Assembly: GCA_904387375.1 (NCBI GenBank)
Contig: CAJFLE010000009.1
Span: 62,001-126,000, forward strand
Source: Candidatus Protoclostridium gallicola
GTDB lineage: Bacteria; Bacillota; Clostridia; Christensenellales; Pumilibacteraceae
Length of the DNA stretch: 64,000 bases
Direction: 5' to 3'
A model generated the notes under the pieces. That model was not told where the DNA came from, made no database searches, and was given only the letters and a program-made list of their open reading frames with translations. The stretch's first letter is position 1. Every line of letters begins with the position of its first letter. Shown here piece after piece: positions 53,370 through 63,174 of the stretch. The translations under genes were made by a program, and so were the position numbers.

Positions 53370-56300
53370 TCAAGAGAAATATTTTATGCCGGACTCGAAC
53401 AGCTTCATGTCGAAGCCGAAAGGTATGTTTTTGTAGAGCTGCGCGCCCGCGCGTTCGGTATGCCCCATCTTGCCGAAGATGCGGCCGTCCGCGCTCGTGA
53501 TGCCCTCGACGGCGTACATCGAGCCGTTGGGGTTGTACGGCGACTGCATGGTCGCGCTGCCGGAAAGGTCGCAGTACTGCGTGGCGATCTGTCCGTTTTC
53601 CGCGAGCGCTTTCAAGTCGGCTTCGGAGGCCACGAAGCGGCCTTCGCCGTGCGACACCGCGACGCCGAACACGTCGCCGACGTTAACCGCGCTCAGCCAC
53701 GGCGATTTGACCGAAGCGACGCGCGTGGTCACGATCTGCGAAACGTGGCGGGCGATGTTGTTGAATGTCAGCGTGGGGCTGGAAGCGTCCTGCACCGTTA
53801 TTCTGCCGCCGGGCAGCAGGCCGGTCTTGACAAGCGCCTGGAATCCGTTGCATATACCGAGGACGAGGCCGTCGCGCTCGCCGAGCAGGCGCATGACGGC
53901 GTCGGCTATGCGGGGGTTGCGGAAGGTCGTGGCGATGAATTTGCCCGAGCCGTCCGGCTCGTCGCCGCCCGAGAAGCCGCCCGGGAACATGAGTATCTGC
54001 GCCGAATCTATGCCTTTCACTATTGCGGCGACGCTGTCCTCTATATCCGCCGCCGAGCGGTTGCGGACGACGAGGATATCCGATTCGCCGCCGGCGCGCT
54101 CGAACGCGCGCGCGGTGTCGTATTCGCAGTTGGTGCCGGGGAAAACGGGTATGAACACGCGGGGGCGGACGCTTTTATGCGCGCACACCGTCTTTGCCCT
54201 TTCGGCGAACGACAGCGCGGGAGCGTCGCCTTCCGCGGGCGCTGACGTGCGGTATACCTTTTCGTAAGTGCCGTTATATGCGTCGGCGTAGCCTTCGAGA
54301 GAGGCGGACGCCGAGCTTTCCAGCGAGCAGGAATTCTCGCCCGTTATCGTCACCTTGCCGTCCAGCGTGACGCTGCCGTCCGCGGTCGAGAAGCCGTAGA
54401 GCGAGCAGTCGAACTCCGCGAACGCGCCGGGCTCGCCGTCGGACGTGCCCACGAGCAGGTCGCAGAGGTCGGGCGTGAACGAGTCCTCTCCGAGGTCGTT
54501 GAAGAAGAAGCCGGTGCGCTCGCCGAGGCAGGATTTTATCGCAGCCGCAGCCGCTCCGCCCTCTTCCACCACCTGGCAGAAGGTCGTGTGACCGTCCGCG
54601 ATCTCTTTATGAAGCGCGTCCATAAGGCGGACGGCGTAACCGAAATCGGGCATGCCGCTTTGCGTGCGGCGCATTCTCACGCGGTAGACGACCGTTTCGG
54701 GCGCAAGCACGTTGGTTATGAGCGTGCGGGCGTCGGCGGGAGCGAGCGCGAAGGATATGAGCGTGGGCGGAACGTCCAGCTTTTCGAACGAGCCGCTCAT
54801 GGAGTCCTTGCCGCCTATCGCGCCGAGGCCGAGCATACGCTGCGCGTACAGCGCGCCGAGAAGCGCGGAAGCGGGTTTGCCCCAGCGCTCGGGGTCGCCG
54901 CCGAGTTTTTCGAAAAACTCCTGGAGAGTCAGGCGCACGTCGCGGAAGTCCGCGCCCGTTGCGGCCGCTTTGACCACGCTCATGAGCACGGAGTACGCCG
55001 CGCCTGCGAAGCGGCTTTCTGACAGCAGCGCGGGGCAGCATCCGTACGCGGACACCGTCGCCGTCGTAGTGCCTTCCGCGGGCAGCAGCGCCGCCATCGC
55101 CACGGACGGGGTCGCCTGGTATCTGCCGCCGAAGGGCATGTACACGGTCGCCGCGCCGATGGTGGAGTCGAACATTTCCGCGAGGCCTTTCTGCGAGCAT
55201 ACGCTCTTGTCCGCGAGCGTCTTTTTCAGAGCGCCGTCCCAGTCTCCGGCGGCGAGCTCGTCGTCCGCCTTGGTCGTGCCGAAGAACGCCGGCGCGTTGT
55301 CCTTTATGTACACCTTATGCTCCTGCGTCGCGCCGTTGGTATCGAGGAAGGCGCGGGAGAGGTCGACGACGGTTCTGCCGCCGTGGAACATGCGCATGCG
55401 GCCGAGATCGGTCACGCGTGCGAGCGGCGTCGCGGGAAGGTTCTCCTCCGCGCACAGCGCGATGAGTTTTTCGGCGTCTTTCGCGGCTACTACAACCGCC
55501 ATGCGCTCCTGCGATTCGGAAATCGCAAGCTCGGTGGACGTAAGTCCCTGATATTTCTTGGGCACGGCGCCGAGGTCTATGTCGAGGCCGGGAGCGAGTT
55601 CGCCCACCGCGACGGACACGCCGCCCGCGCCGAAGTCGTTGCAGCGTTTGATGAGCCGCGTCACTTCCCCGCGCCTGAACAGCCGCTGTATCTTGCGCTC
55701 GGTGAGCGGGTTGCCCTTCTGCACCTCCGCGCCGCAGGTATCCAGGCTCTCGACGGTGTGGGCTTTGGACGAGCCGGTGGCGCCGCCGCAGCCGTCGCGG
55801 CCGGTTTCGCCGCCGATGAGCAATATGACGTCGCCGGGCTCGGGAGCCGAACGGACCACGTTTTCAGCGGGCGCTGCGCCGACCACGAAGCCGGTTTCGA
55901 GGCGCTTGGCCACGTAGCCGGGGTGGTACATTTCGTGCACCTGTCCGGTAGCGAGGCCTATCTGGTTGCCGTACGACGAGAAGCCCGCCGCGGCCGTCGT
56001 CGAAATGGTGCGCTGGGGCAGTTTGCCTTTAAGCGTTTTGCCGAGAGGCTCGGTTATGTCGCCCGCGCCGGTGACGCGCATGGACTGGTATACGTATACT
56101 CTGCCCGACAGCGGGTCGCGTATCGCGCCGCCGAGGCAGGTCGCCGCGCCGCCGAAAGGCTCTATTTCGGTGGGATGGTTGTGCGTCTCGTTCTTGAACA
56201 TGACGAGCCAGTCTTCCTTCTTTCCGCCGAAGTCGGCCTTAACTTTTATGGAGCAGGCGTTGATCTCTTCGCTCTCGTCGAGGTCGGGAATGCGTCCCTC

Positions 56301-57140
56301 CTTTTTAAGCGACCACGCGCCTATCGTCGCCATGTCCATGAGCGTGGGATACTTCTTATCCTCGCGCCCCGCGGCTCGGGAGGCGTGCAGGCCGTCGTAC
56401 ATTTCCTTCGCCTCCTTCAGCTCGGGAATGTCCGTGTCGATCTTTATGTCGGTCAGATGAGTGGAGAACGTGGTGTGGCGGCAGTGATCCGACCAGTACG
56501 TATCTATGACTTTGAGTTCGGTTTCCGTGGGATCCCTGCCCTCGTCGGCGAAGTACGAGCGCACGAATCTGATGTCGGCAAGGCTCATGGCGAAGCCCAT
56601 GGACTTGTGATACGCCTCGATCTGCGCGTCGGTCATGGCGGTGAAGCCGGTTATGACGGGCACGGGAGCGGGTTCGTCGTATACCGCGGCGAGAGAGGAC
56701 GGCTTGTCCAGCGAGCACAGGCGCGCTTCCACCGGGTTGACGAGGTATTTTTCCAGCGCCGGGCGCAGATCGGGAGCGGCGCCCTCGAACGCGTAGATCA
56801 CCGCGGTGCGGATGAGCGGGCGCGTCTTGCGCGTCAGCAGCTGCACGCACTGCGCGGCGCTGTCGGCGCGCTGGTCGTACTGTCCGGGCAGCAGCTCCAC
56901 GCCTATGACGACGCCGCCGAGCGGGGCGGATTCCTCGTACAGCGTATCGACGGGCGGCTCGGAGAAAATGGTGACTTTGGCGCGGTCGTAATCCTCGTCG
57001 TCCATGCCCTCGATGTCGTAACGGATGAGCATGCGCATGCCGGCGAATTTCACGCCGAGCGCGCTCTCTATCTCCGCCTGCTTCTTCTGTCTGACGGTGT
57101 CGTACCCCGCCTTCTTTTCCACGAAAACTCTTCTTATCAT
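53370..57140 (-). CDS. purL: Phosphoribosylformylglycinamidine synthase, single-chain form
   Basis: A 1256-residue enzyme that makes FGAM from FGAR, glutamine and ATP. It is the large single-chain type (PurS-like N-terminus, two AIRS-like halves, C-terminal glutaminase) rather than the split PurS/PurL/PurQ of most Bacillota. The glutaminase has FPGTNCEYDTARAFERAGG, the nucleophile Cys in LGICNGFQALV and His in VAVSHGEGRF. The synthase part has NETHNHPTEIEPFGGAATC. The ATG at 57140 has GAGGAT upstream; the longer frame upstream runs over purD in another frame. Overlap with neighbours is nil; spacing 14 bp after purD. Confidence 0.95.
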   Translation of the reverse strand: MIRRVFVEKKAGYDTVRQKKQAEIESALGVKFAGMRMLIRYDIEGMDDEDYDRAKVTIFSEPPVDTLYEESAPLGGVVIGVELLPGQYDQRADSAAQCVQLLTRKTRPLIRTAVIYAFEGAAPDLRPALEKYLVNPVEARLCSLDKPSSLAAVYDEPAPVPVITGFTAMTDAQIEAYHKSMGFAMSLADIRFVRSYFADEGRDPTETELKVIDTYWSDHCRHTTFSTHLTDIKIDTDIPELKEAKEMYDGLHASRAAGREDKKYPTLMDMATIGAWSLKKEGRIPDLDESEEINACSIKVKADFGGKKEDWLVMFKNETHNHPTEIEPFGGAATCLGGAIRDPLSGRVYVYQSMRVTGAGDITEPLGKTLKGKLPQRTISTTAAAGFSSYGNQIGLATGQVHEMYHPGYVAKRLETGFVVGAAPAENVVRSAPEPGDVILLIGGETGRDGCGGATGSSKAHTVESLDTCGAEVQKGNPLTERKIQRLFRRGEVTRLIKRCNDFGAGGVSVAVGELAPGLDIDLGAVPKKYQGLTSTELAISESQERMAVVVAAKDAEKLIALCAEENLPATPLARVTDLGRMRMFHGGRTVVDLSRAFLDTNGATQEHKVYIKDNAPAFFGTTKADDELAAGDWDGALKKTLADKSVCSQKGLAEMFDSTIGAATVYMPFGGRYQATPSVAMAALLPAEGTTTATVSAYGCCPALLSESRFAGAAYSVLMSVVKAAATGADFRDVRLTLQEFFEKLGGDPERWGKPASALLGALYAQRMLGLGAIGGKDSMSGSFEKLDVPPTLISFALAPADARTLITNVLAPETVVYRVRMRRTQSGMPDFGYAVRLMDALHKEIADGHTTFCQVVEEGGAAAAAIKSCLGERTGFFFNDLGEDSFTPDLCDLLVGTSDGEPGAFAEFDCSLYGFSTADGSVTLDGKVTITGENSCSLESSASASLEGYADAYNGTYEKVYRTSAPAEGDAPALSFAERAKTVCAHKSVRPRVFIPVFPGTNCEYDTARAFERAGGESDILVVRNRSAADIEDSVAAIVKGIDSAQILMFPGGFSGGDEPDGSGKFIATTFRNPRIADAVMRLLGERDGLVLGICNGFQALVKTGLLPGGRITVQDASSPTLTFNNIARHVSQIVTTRVASVKSPWLSAVNVGDVFGVAVSHGEGRFVASEADLKALAENGQIATQYCDLSGSATMQSPYNPNGSMYAVEGITSADGRIFGKMGHTERAGAQLYKNIPFGFDMKLFESGIKYFS

Positions 57141-57154
57141 GGCAATCCTCGGTC

Positions 57155-58420
57155 TTAAAGTTCTTTCAGTATGTCGGTGCGGTAATGCATCTTGTCGAAA
57201 CGCACCTTCTTTATGTTTGCGTACGCAAGGTCGCGCGCAGCCGCGAGCGTGGGAGCGAGCGCGGTGACGCCGAGCACGCGTCCGCCGCTCGTCACGAGCT
57301 TTCCGTCCTTCATCGCGGTGCCCGCGTGGAACACGACGACGTTGTCGTCGAGCTGCCCGATCTCTATCTCCTTGCCCTTTTCGTAAGCCTCGGGATAGCC
57401 GCCGCTCGCCGCGATGACGCATACGGCGCAGCTGCCCGTCCACTCGATGTCAACCTTGTCCAGCGTGCCGTCTATGCACGCCTCGAAGATGTCGAACAGA
57501 TCCGTTTTCAGTCTGGGAAGTATGACCTGCGTTTCGGGGTCGCCGAAGCGCGCGTTGTATTCGAGCACCTTGATGTCGTCGCCGTTTATCATCAGGCCGG
57601 CGTAAAGCACGCCCTTGAACTCGATGCCTTCGGCGTTCAGCCCGTCCAGCGTGGGACGGAGCACCTCGTCGTATATGCGCTTTTCCATGGCCGGGCCGAC
57701 CTTATACGAGGGCGAGAACGTGCCCATGCCGCCGGTGTTCAGTCCCCTGTCGCCGTCGAGCGCGCGCTTGTGATCCTGGCTCGTCGTCATGGGGACTATC
57801 GTCTTTCCGTCGCAGAACGCGAGCGCGGAGCACTCGAACCCGGTGAGGAAATCCTCGACGACGAGGGTGTTGCCCGCGCTGCCGAACGCTTTGTCCAGCA
57901 TGATCTCTTTCAGTCCAGCCATGGCCTCCGCCCTGTCCGCGCAGATGAGCACGCCCTTGCCGAGCGCCAGCCCGTCCGCTTTGAGCACGGTCGGATATGA
58001 GCAGGTTTCGAGATACGCGGCAGCGGCGTCGTAGTCGGTGAACACCTCGTACGCCGCGGTGGGTATGCCGTACTTTTTCATCAGATCCTTGGCGAACGAT
58101 TTGCTTGCTTCGAGGCGCGCGGCGTTCGCCCTGGGGCCGAAGGCGCGGAAGCCTTCCGCTTCCAGTCTGTCCACCATGCCGGCGGCAAGCGGATCGTCGG
58201 GCGCGACCACTGTCAGGTATATGTCGCCGTGCGACCGCACAAAAGCGACGACCCCGTCGAGGTCAGTCGCTTTTATTTCCGGATGGCATTCCGCAAGCTG
58301 CGCTATGCCCGCGTTGCCGGGCGCGCAGTATATCTTTCCCACTTCCGGCGAACGCGAAAGAGAGTACACTATCGCATGCTCTCTTCCGCCGCCGCCTATT
58401 ACGAGTACGTTTTTCTTCAT
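57155..58420 (-). CDS. purD: Phosphoribosylamine--glycine ligase
   Basis: A 421-residue ATP-grasp enzyme that joins glycine to phosphoribosylamine (GAR synthetase). MKKNVLVIGGGGREHAIVYS, KADGLALGKGV and the acid pair in KVLEYNARFGDPETQVILPRL are PurD signatures. Normal length. It lies between purH (13 bp) and purL (14 bp) in the operon. GGAGCGG lies just ahead of the start. Confidence 0.97.
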   Translation of the reverse strand: MKKNVLVIGGGGREHAIVYSLSRSPEVGKIYCAPGNAGIAQLAECHPEIKATDLDGVVAFVRSHGDIYLTVVAPDDPLAAGMVDRLEAEGFRAFGPRANAARLEASKSFAKDLMKKYGIPTAAYEVFTDYDAAAAYLETCSYPTVLKADGLALGKGVLICADRAEAMAGLKEIMLDKAFGSAGNTLVVEDFLTGFECSALAFCDGKTIVPMTTSQDHKRALDGDRGLNTGGMGTFSPSYKVGPAMEKRIYDEVLRPTLDGLNAEGIEFKGVLYAGLMINGDDIKVLEYNARFGDPETQVILPRLKTDLFDIFEACIDGTLDKVDIEWTGSCAVCVIAASGGYPEAYEKGKEIEIGQLDDNVVVFHAGTAMKDGKLVTSGGRVLGVTALAPTLAAARDLAYANIKKVRFDKMHYRTDILKEL

Positions 58421-58433
58421 GAGTCCGCTCCGA

Positions 58434-59990
58434 TCAGTGTTTGAAGTGGCGCATGCCGACGAACATCATCGACACGCCTTTCTCGTTGCACGCCTTTATG
58501 GAATCTTCGTCGCGTATGCTTCCGCCCGGCTGCACGATGGCCTTGATTCCGGCCTTTGCCGCCGCTTTGACGCAGTCGTCGAAGGGGAAGAACGCGTCGG
58601 ACGCGAGAACCGCCCCGCGAGGACGGTTGCCAGCGCTCTTGGCGTGAGCTATCGCCTGCTCCGCCGCCCATATACGGTTGGTCTGTCCCGCGCCGATGCC
58701 TATGGCCATGAAGTTCTTTGCCAGCACGATGGCATTGGACTTGGTGTGCTTGACCACCTTGTATGCGAATTCCAGCTGCGCGAGCTGAGCCTTGGTGGGC
58801 TGCGCTTCGGTGACGACTTTGGTTTCGTCCGAGTACAGCGAGGTGTCCTTGTTCTGAACGAGCAGACCGCCGGCGACCTTCTTCATATCGCGCACGTCGG
58901 GCGAGTACGGCTTGTCTATACCCGCGATTTCGAGCAGGCGCAGGTTCTTCTTTGCGGACAGCACGCGCTTCGCGCCCTCGGAGAACTTGGGGGCAATGAT
59001 TATTTCGAGGAATATTTTGACCATCTCGTTCGCGGTTTCCTCGTCCACTTCCCTGTTGCATGCCACGATGCCGCCGAATATGGAAACGGGGTCGCACGCG
59101 TACGCCTTCTTATACGCTTCGCATATATTCTTGCCCAGCGCCACGCCGCACGGATTGGCGTGCTTGACGGCGACGACGGCGGGCTTTTTCGGAAACTCTT
59201 TGAGCAGGTCGAGCGCGCCGCCGCAGTCGTTGATGTTGTTGTACGACAGCTCCTTGCCCTGCAGCTGCACCGCGGACGACAGCGTGCCGGCGGTGTCCTT
59301 GGCAAACAGCTCGGAGTACCACGCGCCGCGCTGGTGCGGGTTTTCGCCGTAACGCATGTCCTGCTTCTTTTCGAACGCGAGGGTGAGCTGATCGGGGAAT
59401 TCTATTCCCAGACGGCTCTGCATATAGTTGGCGATCATAGTGTCGTATACGCTCGTGTGGCGGAACACCTTATACGAGAGACGGAAGCGGAAGTCCGTGT
59501 CCGCCGTATCGCTCGCTATGCGCTCGATGACCTCGTCGTAATCGGCGGGATCGACAACCACTATGACGCCGGGATAGTTCTTCGCCGCGCTTCTTATCAT
59601 GGTAGGGCCGCCGATGTCGATGTTCTCCACCGCTTCGGCGAGCGTCACGCCCGGTTTCTCTATCGTGGCTTTGAACGGATAGAGGTTGACCGCGACGACG
59701 TCTATTTTTTCGATGCCCAGCTTTTCCAGCTGCTCCATGTGCTCGGGCAGGTCGCGGCGGGCGAGCAGACCGGCGTGCACCGCGGGGTGCAGCGTCTTTA
59801 CCCTGCCGTCGAGGCACTCGGGAAAGCCGGTTATGTCGCTGATGTTTATCGGTTTCAGCCCCGCTTTTCTGAGTTCCTTTTCCGTGCCGCCCGTCGAGAT
59901 GATCTCGAAGCCGAGTTCGGTAAGTCTGCGGGCGAAATCGACGACGCCCGTCTTGTCGCTGACGCTTATGAGCGCTCTTCTCTTAGTCAT
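58434..59990 (-). CDS. purH: Bifunctional AICAR transformylase / IMP cyclohydrolase
   Basis: A 518-residue enzyme for the last two steps to IMP. The N-terminal cyclohydrolase domain (RALISVSDKTGVVDFARRL, KTLHPAVHAGLL) and the C-terminal transformylase (KHANPCGVALG, SDAFFPFDD, VQPGGSIRD) are complete. The start at 59990 has GGAGAT upstream; the frame's longer N-terminus overlaps purN and is not used. The 89-bp gap to purN holds a GC-rich hairpin. Confidence 0.97.
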   Translation of the reverse strand: MTKRRALISVSDKTGVVDFARRLTELGFEIISTGGTEKELRKAGLKPINISDITGFPECLDGRVKTLHPAVHAGLLARRDLPEHMEQLEKLGIEKIDVVAVNLYPFKATIEKPGVTLAEAVENIDIGGPTMIRSAAKNYPGVIVVVDPADYDEVIERIASDTADTDFRFRLSYKVFRHTSVYDTMIANYMQSRLGIEFPDQLTLAFEKKQDMRYGENPHQRGAWYSELFAKDTAGTLSSAVQLQGKELSYNNINDCGGALDLLKEFPKKPAVVAVKHANPCGVALGKNICEAYKKAYACDPVSIFGGIVACNREVDEETANEMVKIFLEIIIAPKFSEGAKRVLSAKKNLRLLEIAGIDKPYSPDVRDMKKVAGGLLVQNKDTSLYSDETKVVTEAQPTKAQLAQLEFAYKVVKHTKSNAIVLAKNFMAIGIGAGQTNRIWAAEQAIAHAKSAGNRPRGAVLASDAFFPFDDCVKAAAKAGIKAIVQPGGSIRDEDSIKACNEKGVSMMFVGMRHFKH

Positions 59991-60037
59991 AAGTATATCT
60001 CCGTATAATTTTTTTCGGTATGGATTCAAGTTCAAGC

Positions 60038-60060
60038 GCGCGCCGCATAGCGCGGCGCGC
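60038..60060. other. GC-rich intercistronic hairpin between purN and purH
   Basis: Nine-base perfect arms GCGCGCCGC (60038-60046) and its complement (60052-60060) with a five-base loop. There is no T-run, so it is more likely an mRNA stability or processing element than a terminator. Confidence 0.6.
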
Positions 60061-60079
60061 ACTCTGTCAGTCCGATCGG

Positions 60080-60703
60080 TCAGTCCTTGACGACCACTTT
60101 GCCGCCGACGACGGATATTTTGTCGTCGCACAGATCTTTTATCACGCCGACGAGCATGGGATGCTCGATCTGATCGAGGATGCGGCGCTGCAGCGTCTCC
60201 GGAGTGTCGCCCTTAAAAACTCTGAGCTTCTCCTGCCGGATTATGGGACCGCCGTCTACCTCTTCGGTAACGAAATGCGCCGTCGCGCCGCTCTCAGTCT
60301 CGCCCGCCGCAATGACCGCCGCGTGCACGTTTATGCCGTAATAGTTGCGGCCGCCGTACTTCGGCAGCAGCGCCGGATGGATGTTGACGATGCGGTTGGG
60401 ATATTCCTTTATTATCGACGGGGGGATGATACCGAGATAGCCGGCGAGTATGACGTAGTCGACGTCGTACATTTTCAGCAGCCGCAGAATCTCGGCGTCG
60501 CGCGCCTCGACCGAAGGAAAATCCTTCTTGGCGCACACATAGTTGGGAATGTTCGCTCCCTGGGCGCGCACGAGAGCGTAAGCCTCGTGATTGGACGAGA
60601 TCACCACCGATATTTTCCCTTTTATCTCGCCGCTGTCGCAGGCGTCCATTATTGCCTGCATGTTCGTACCGCTTCCGCTTACAAGCAATGCAAGTTTCTT
60701 CAT
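60080..60703 (-). CDS. purN: Phosphoribosylglycinamide formyltransferase
   Basis: A 207-residue folate-dependent enzyme that formylates GAR. LALLVSGSGTNMQAIMDA, the NIHPALLPKYGG loop with catalytic Asn-x-His, and GATAHFVTEEVDGGPII are family motifs, with the final catalytic Asp in the last. Start has AAAGGAGA upstream. It follows purM by 34 bp. Confidence 0.96.
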   Translation of the reverse strand: MKKLALLVSGSGTNMQAIMDACDSGEIKGKISVVISSNHEAYALVRAQGANIPNYVCAKKDFPSVEARDAEILRLLKMYDVDYVILAGYLGIIPPSIIKEYPNRIVNIHPALLPKYGGRNYYGINVHAAVIAAGETESGATAHFVTEEVDGGPIIRQEKLRVFKGDTPETLQRRILDQIEHPMLVGVIKDLCDDKISVVGGKVVVKD

Positions 60704-60737
60704 ACTTCTCCTTTTATCACTCCTTGCGGCCGCCTCC

Positions 60738-61754
60738 TTATTTCAGCGCTACGCCGGGCTTGTCCGTCACCTTACCTATGACGTACGCCTGTTCGCCGAG
60801 AGCCGCTGCGCGTTCGGCAAGCGGGCGCGCCGCGTCGGGGCTTACCGCCATTACCATACCTATGCCCATATTGAACGTATTATACAGCTTTTCGTCGGGC
60901 AGACCGCTCTTTTCCGCCAGCAGACGGAATATCGGCAGCCGCGGGAAGGACGAAAGCTCTATTTCCACGCCCAGACCTTCCGGGATTATTCTCGGAATGT
61001 TCTCTATGAATCCGCCGCCCGTGATGTGCGCGATTCCCTTTATCGGGAATTCGTCCGCCAGCGCGAGCGCGCTCTTTACGTACAGCCTGGTCGGAGTCAG
61101 CACCGCCTCGCCCAGCGTGCAGCCGAGCGAAGGCTCGTACTTTTCCAGCTCCTTTCTGTCCTCGCCCAGCAGTTTGCGGACGAGCGAAAAACCGTTGGAG
61201 TGCACGCCGCTCGACGCCAGGCCGACGAGCACGTCGCCTTTTTCTATGGACGAGCCGTTGATGACCTTGCTCTTTTCGACTATGCCCACGGTAAAGCCCG
61301 CGAGGTCGTATTCGCCCTCGGGATACATACCGGGCATTTCCGCCGTTTCCCCGCCTATGAGCGCGCAGCCCACTTCCCTGCACGCCGCCGCAACGCCGTT
61401 AACGACGACGGCCGCCACTTCGGGTTCCAGCCTGCCGCAGGCGAAATAGTCGAGGAAAAACATGGGTTTCGCGCCCTGGCACACGACGTCGTTGACGCAC
61501 ATCGCCACGCAGTCGGTGCCTATGGTGTCGTGCTTATCCAGCACGATGGCGTATCTGAGCTTGGTGCCCACGCCGTCGGTGCCCGCAACGAGCACCGGTT
61601 CTTTGTATCCGGCGGGGATATTGTAGAAGCCGCCGAACGAGCCCAGTCCCGCGGGCACGTTTTCGTCGTACGTCGCCGCGGCTCCCTTCTTTATGAGTTC
61701 GACGAGCCTGTAACCTCTGGTCACGTCCACGCCGGCGGATTTGTAATCGATCAT
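60738..61754 (-). CDS. purM: Phosphoribosylformylglycinamidine cyclo-ligase
   Basis: A 338-residue AIR synthetase. YKSAGVDVTRGYRLVELIK starts the fold; VAGTDGVGTKLRYAI and GGETAEMPGMYPEGEYDLAG are the nucleotide-binding blocks; HITGGGFIENIPR is near the C-terminus. Normal length, AAGGAT upstream of the start. Fifth-step enzyme, in pathway order next to purN and purC only by operon habit. Confidence 0.97.
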   Translation of the reverse strand: MIDYKSAGVDVTRGYRLVELIKKGAAATYDENVPAGLGSFGGFYNIPAGYKEPVLVAGTDGVGTKLRYAIVLDKHDTIGTDCVAMCVNDVVCQGAKPMFFLDYFACGRLEPEVAAVVVNGVAAACREVGCALIGGETAEMPGMYPEGEYDLAGFTVGIVEKSKVINGSSIEKGDVLVGLASSGVHSNGFSLVRKLLGEDRKELEKYEPSLGCTLGEAVLTPTRLYVKSALALADEFPIKGIAHITGGGFIENIPRIIPEGLGVEIELSSFPRLPIFRLLAEKSGLPDEKLYNTFNMGIGMVMAVSPDAARPLAERAAALGEQAYVIGKVTDKPGVALK

Positions 61755-61788
61755 CGCGTTATCCTTATTATAAGTACGGGGCCGCGCT

Positions 61789-62496
61789 TTATGCGCCCGT
61801 CACGCGGCGCATCATCTCTTCGTAAGCGCCCTCGACGCCGCCCATGTCGCGGCGGAATCTGTCTTTGTCCAGCTTCTCCTTGGTCTTGGAATCCCAGAAA
61901 CGGCAGGTGTCGGGCGAAATCTCGTCCGCCAGCACGATGCGTCCGTCGTAACGGCCGAACTCCAGCTTGAAGTCGATGAGATCCACGCCTATGGAGGCGA
62001 AATACTCTTTGAGCACGTCGTTGACCTTGAACGCGGTTTTCTGTATCGTGTCGATCTCATATTTCGTTGCGAGGCCGAGCGCGAGCGCGTACCAGTCGTT
62101 GATCATGGGATCGCCGAGGTCGTCGTTCTTATAGCTGAACTCGAAGCCCGTGCTTTTCAGCGGAGTGCCCTCCTCCACGCCGTAGCGCTTGGAGAACGAA
62201 CCGGCGGCGACGTTGCGCACGATGACTTCGAGGGGAACGATTTCCACCTTCTTGACCAGCGTGCGGCGGTCGTCTATCTCTTCGATATAGTGCGTTTCGA
62301 TGCCGTGGCTTTCGAGCAGCTTGAACATCATGTTGCTCATACGGTTGTTGACCACGCCCTTGCCCGCGATCTGACCTTTTTTGAGTCCGTTGAACGCGGT
62401 TGCGTCGTCCTTGTAATCCACCAGCACGACCTTCGGGTCGTCGGTGGCGAACACTTTTTTTGCCTTTCCTTCGTAAAGCTGTTTTCCGATTTCCAT
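61789..62496 (-). CDS. purC: SAICAR synthetase
   Basis: A 235-residue enzyme that adds aspartate to [46 protein letters not shown] and [20 protein letters not shown] are the PurC signatures. GGGAGT upstream of the start; 16 bp after purE. The next steps in the pathway (purB) are not in the window. Confidence 0.97.
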   Translation of the reverse strand: MEIGKQLYEGKAKKVFATDDPKVVLVDYKDDATAFNGLKKGQIAGKGVVNNRMSNMMFKLLESHGIETHYIEEIDDRRTLVKKVEIVPLEVIVRNVAAGSFSKRYGVEEGTPLKSTGFEFSYKNDDLGDPMINDWYALALGLATKYEIDTIQKTAFKVNDVLKEYFASIGVDLIDFKLEFGRYDGRIVLADEISPDTCRFWDSKTKEKLDKDRFRRDMGGVEGAYEEMMRRVTGA

Positions 62497-62512
62497 ATTA
62501 TATTACTCCCGG

Positions 62513-63019
62513 TCAGTCTATACGCAGTTCTTTCTGCAGAGCGGCGTCGTCGTTGACCACTTTTTTTCTCATGTCTTCCTTATAGTCGGCAAGTTTCTTT
62601 TTCAGTTCGCCGTATTTGACGGCGAGGATCTGCACGGCGAGCAGCGCGGCGTTGTCCGCGCCGTTGACCGCGACCGTAGCCACGGGCACGCCCTTGGGCA
62701 TCTGCACCATGGACAGCAGGCTGTCCAGTCCGCCCATAAAACTCGTGGAGATGGGCAGCGCGATGACGGGCATCGTCGTATATCCCGCCAGCACTCCGGC
62801 GAGGTGCGCGGACTTGCCTGCCGCGCCTATGAGCACCTCGAAACCGCGTTCTTCCGCGGTCACGGCGAAATCGTGCGCTTCGTTCGGGGAACGGTGCGCG
62901 GAGATGATCCTGATCTCGCTCTCGACGCCGAAGCGGTCGAGTACGGTCACCGCGGGCTTGACGATATCGTAGTCCGAACGCGACCCTATTACTATTGCGA
63001 CTTTACCGTATGCGCTCAT
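62513..63019 (-). CDS. purE: N5-carboxyaminoimidazole ribonucleotide mutase
   Basis: A 168-residue protein. VIGSRSDYDIVKPAVTVLDR, SAHRSPNEAHDFA and AAGKSAHLAGVLAGYTTMPVIALP are PurE motifs, with the His of SAHR in place. No purK is adjacent, so it could act as a class I enzyme with a distant purK or as a CO2-using class II type; the class cannot be told by eye. GGAGGT precedes the start. First gene of the purine operon; purF, purB, purA and purK are absent from the window. Confidence 0.95.
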   Translation of the reverse strand: MSAYGKVAIVIGSRSDYDIVKPAVTVLDRFGVESEIRIISAHRSPNEAHDFAVTAEERGFEVLIGAAGKSAHLAGVLAGYTTMPVIALPISTSFMGGLDSLLSMVQMPKGVPVATVAVNGADNAALLAVQILAVKYGELKKKLADYKEDMRKKVVNDDAALQKELRID

Positions 63020-63066
63020 ACTTTATACCTCCGTATTCGGGCGCGGCGCGCCCCGCTTACGTTCAC

Positions 63067-63096
63067 AGTATATCATTTTATTTTCGTTCAAGTCAA
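63067..63096 (-). promoter_or_regulatory. Promoter of the purine operon
   Basis: Minus-strand TTGACT (63091-63096), 18-base spacer, TATACT (63067-63072). The short leader shows no purine riboswitch core; a PurR-type box is not clear. Confidence 0.6.
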
Positions 63097-63138
63097 ATAA
63101 ATAGGAAATATTTCGGGGCGGAAATACAAAAATACCGC

Positions 63139-63167
63139 TTGCATTCGGCCGCCGCGTGGTGTATACT
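63139..63167 (+). promoter_or_regulatory. Promoter of the PP2C phosphatase gene
   Basis: TTGCAT (63139-63144), 17-base spacer, TATACT (63162-63167), ending seven bases before the ATG. The transcript would start at the start codon, so it may be leaderless; no Shine-Dalgarno is present. Confidence 0.55.
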
Positions 63168-63174
63168 GTAACGT

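Noticed and set aside
57141..57443. 101-residue N-terminal extension of PurL
   Set aside because: It overlaps purD in another frame and is Arg-rich; the ATG at 57140 fits the family N-terminus and has GAGGAT upstream.
63020..63140. Purine riboswitch upstream of purE
   Set aside because: The leader is only about 40 bases and lacks the conserved loop and junction sequences.
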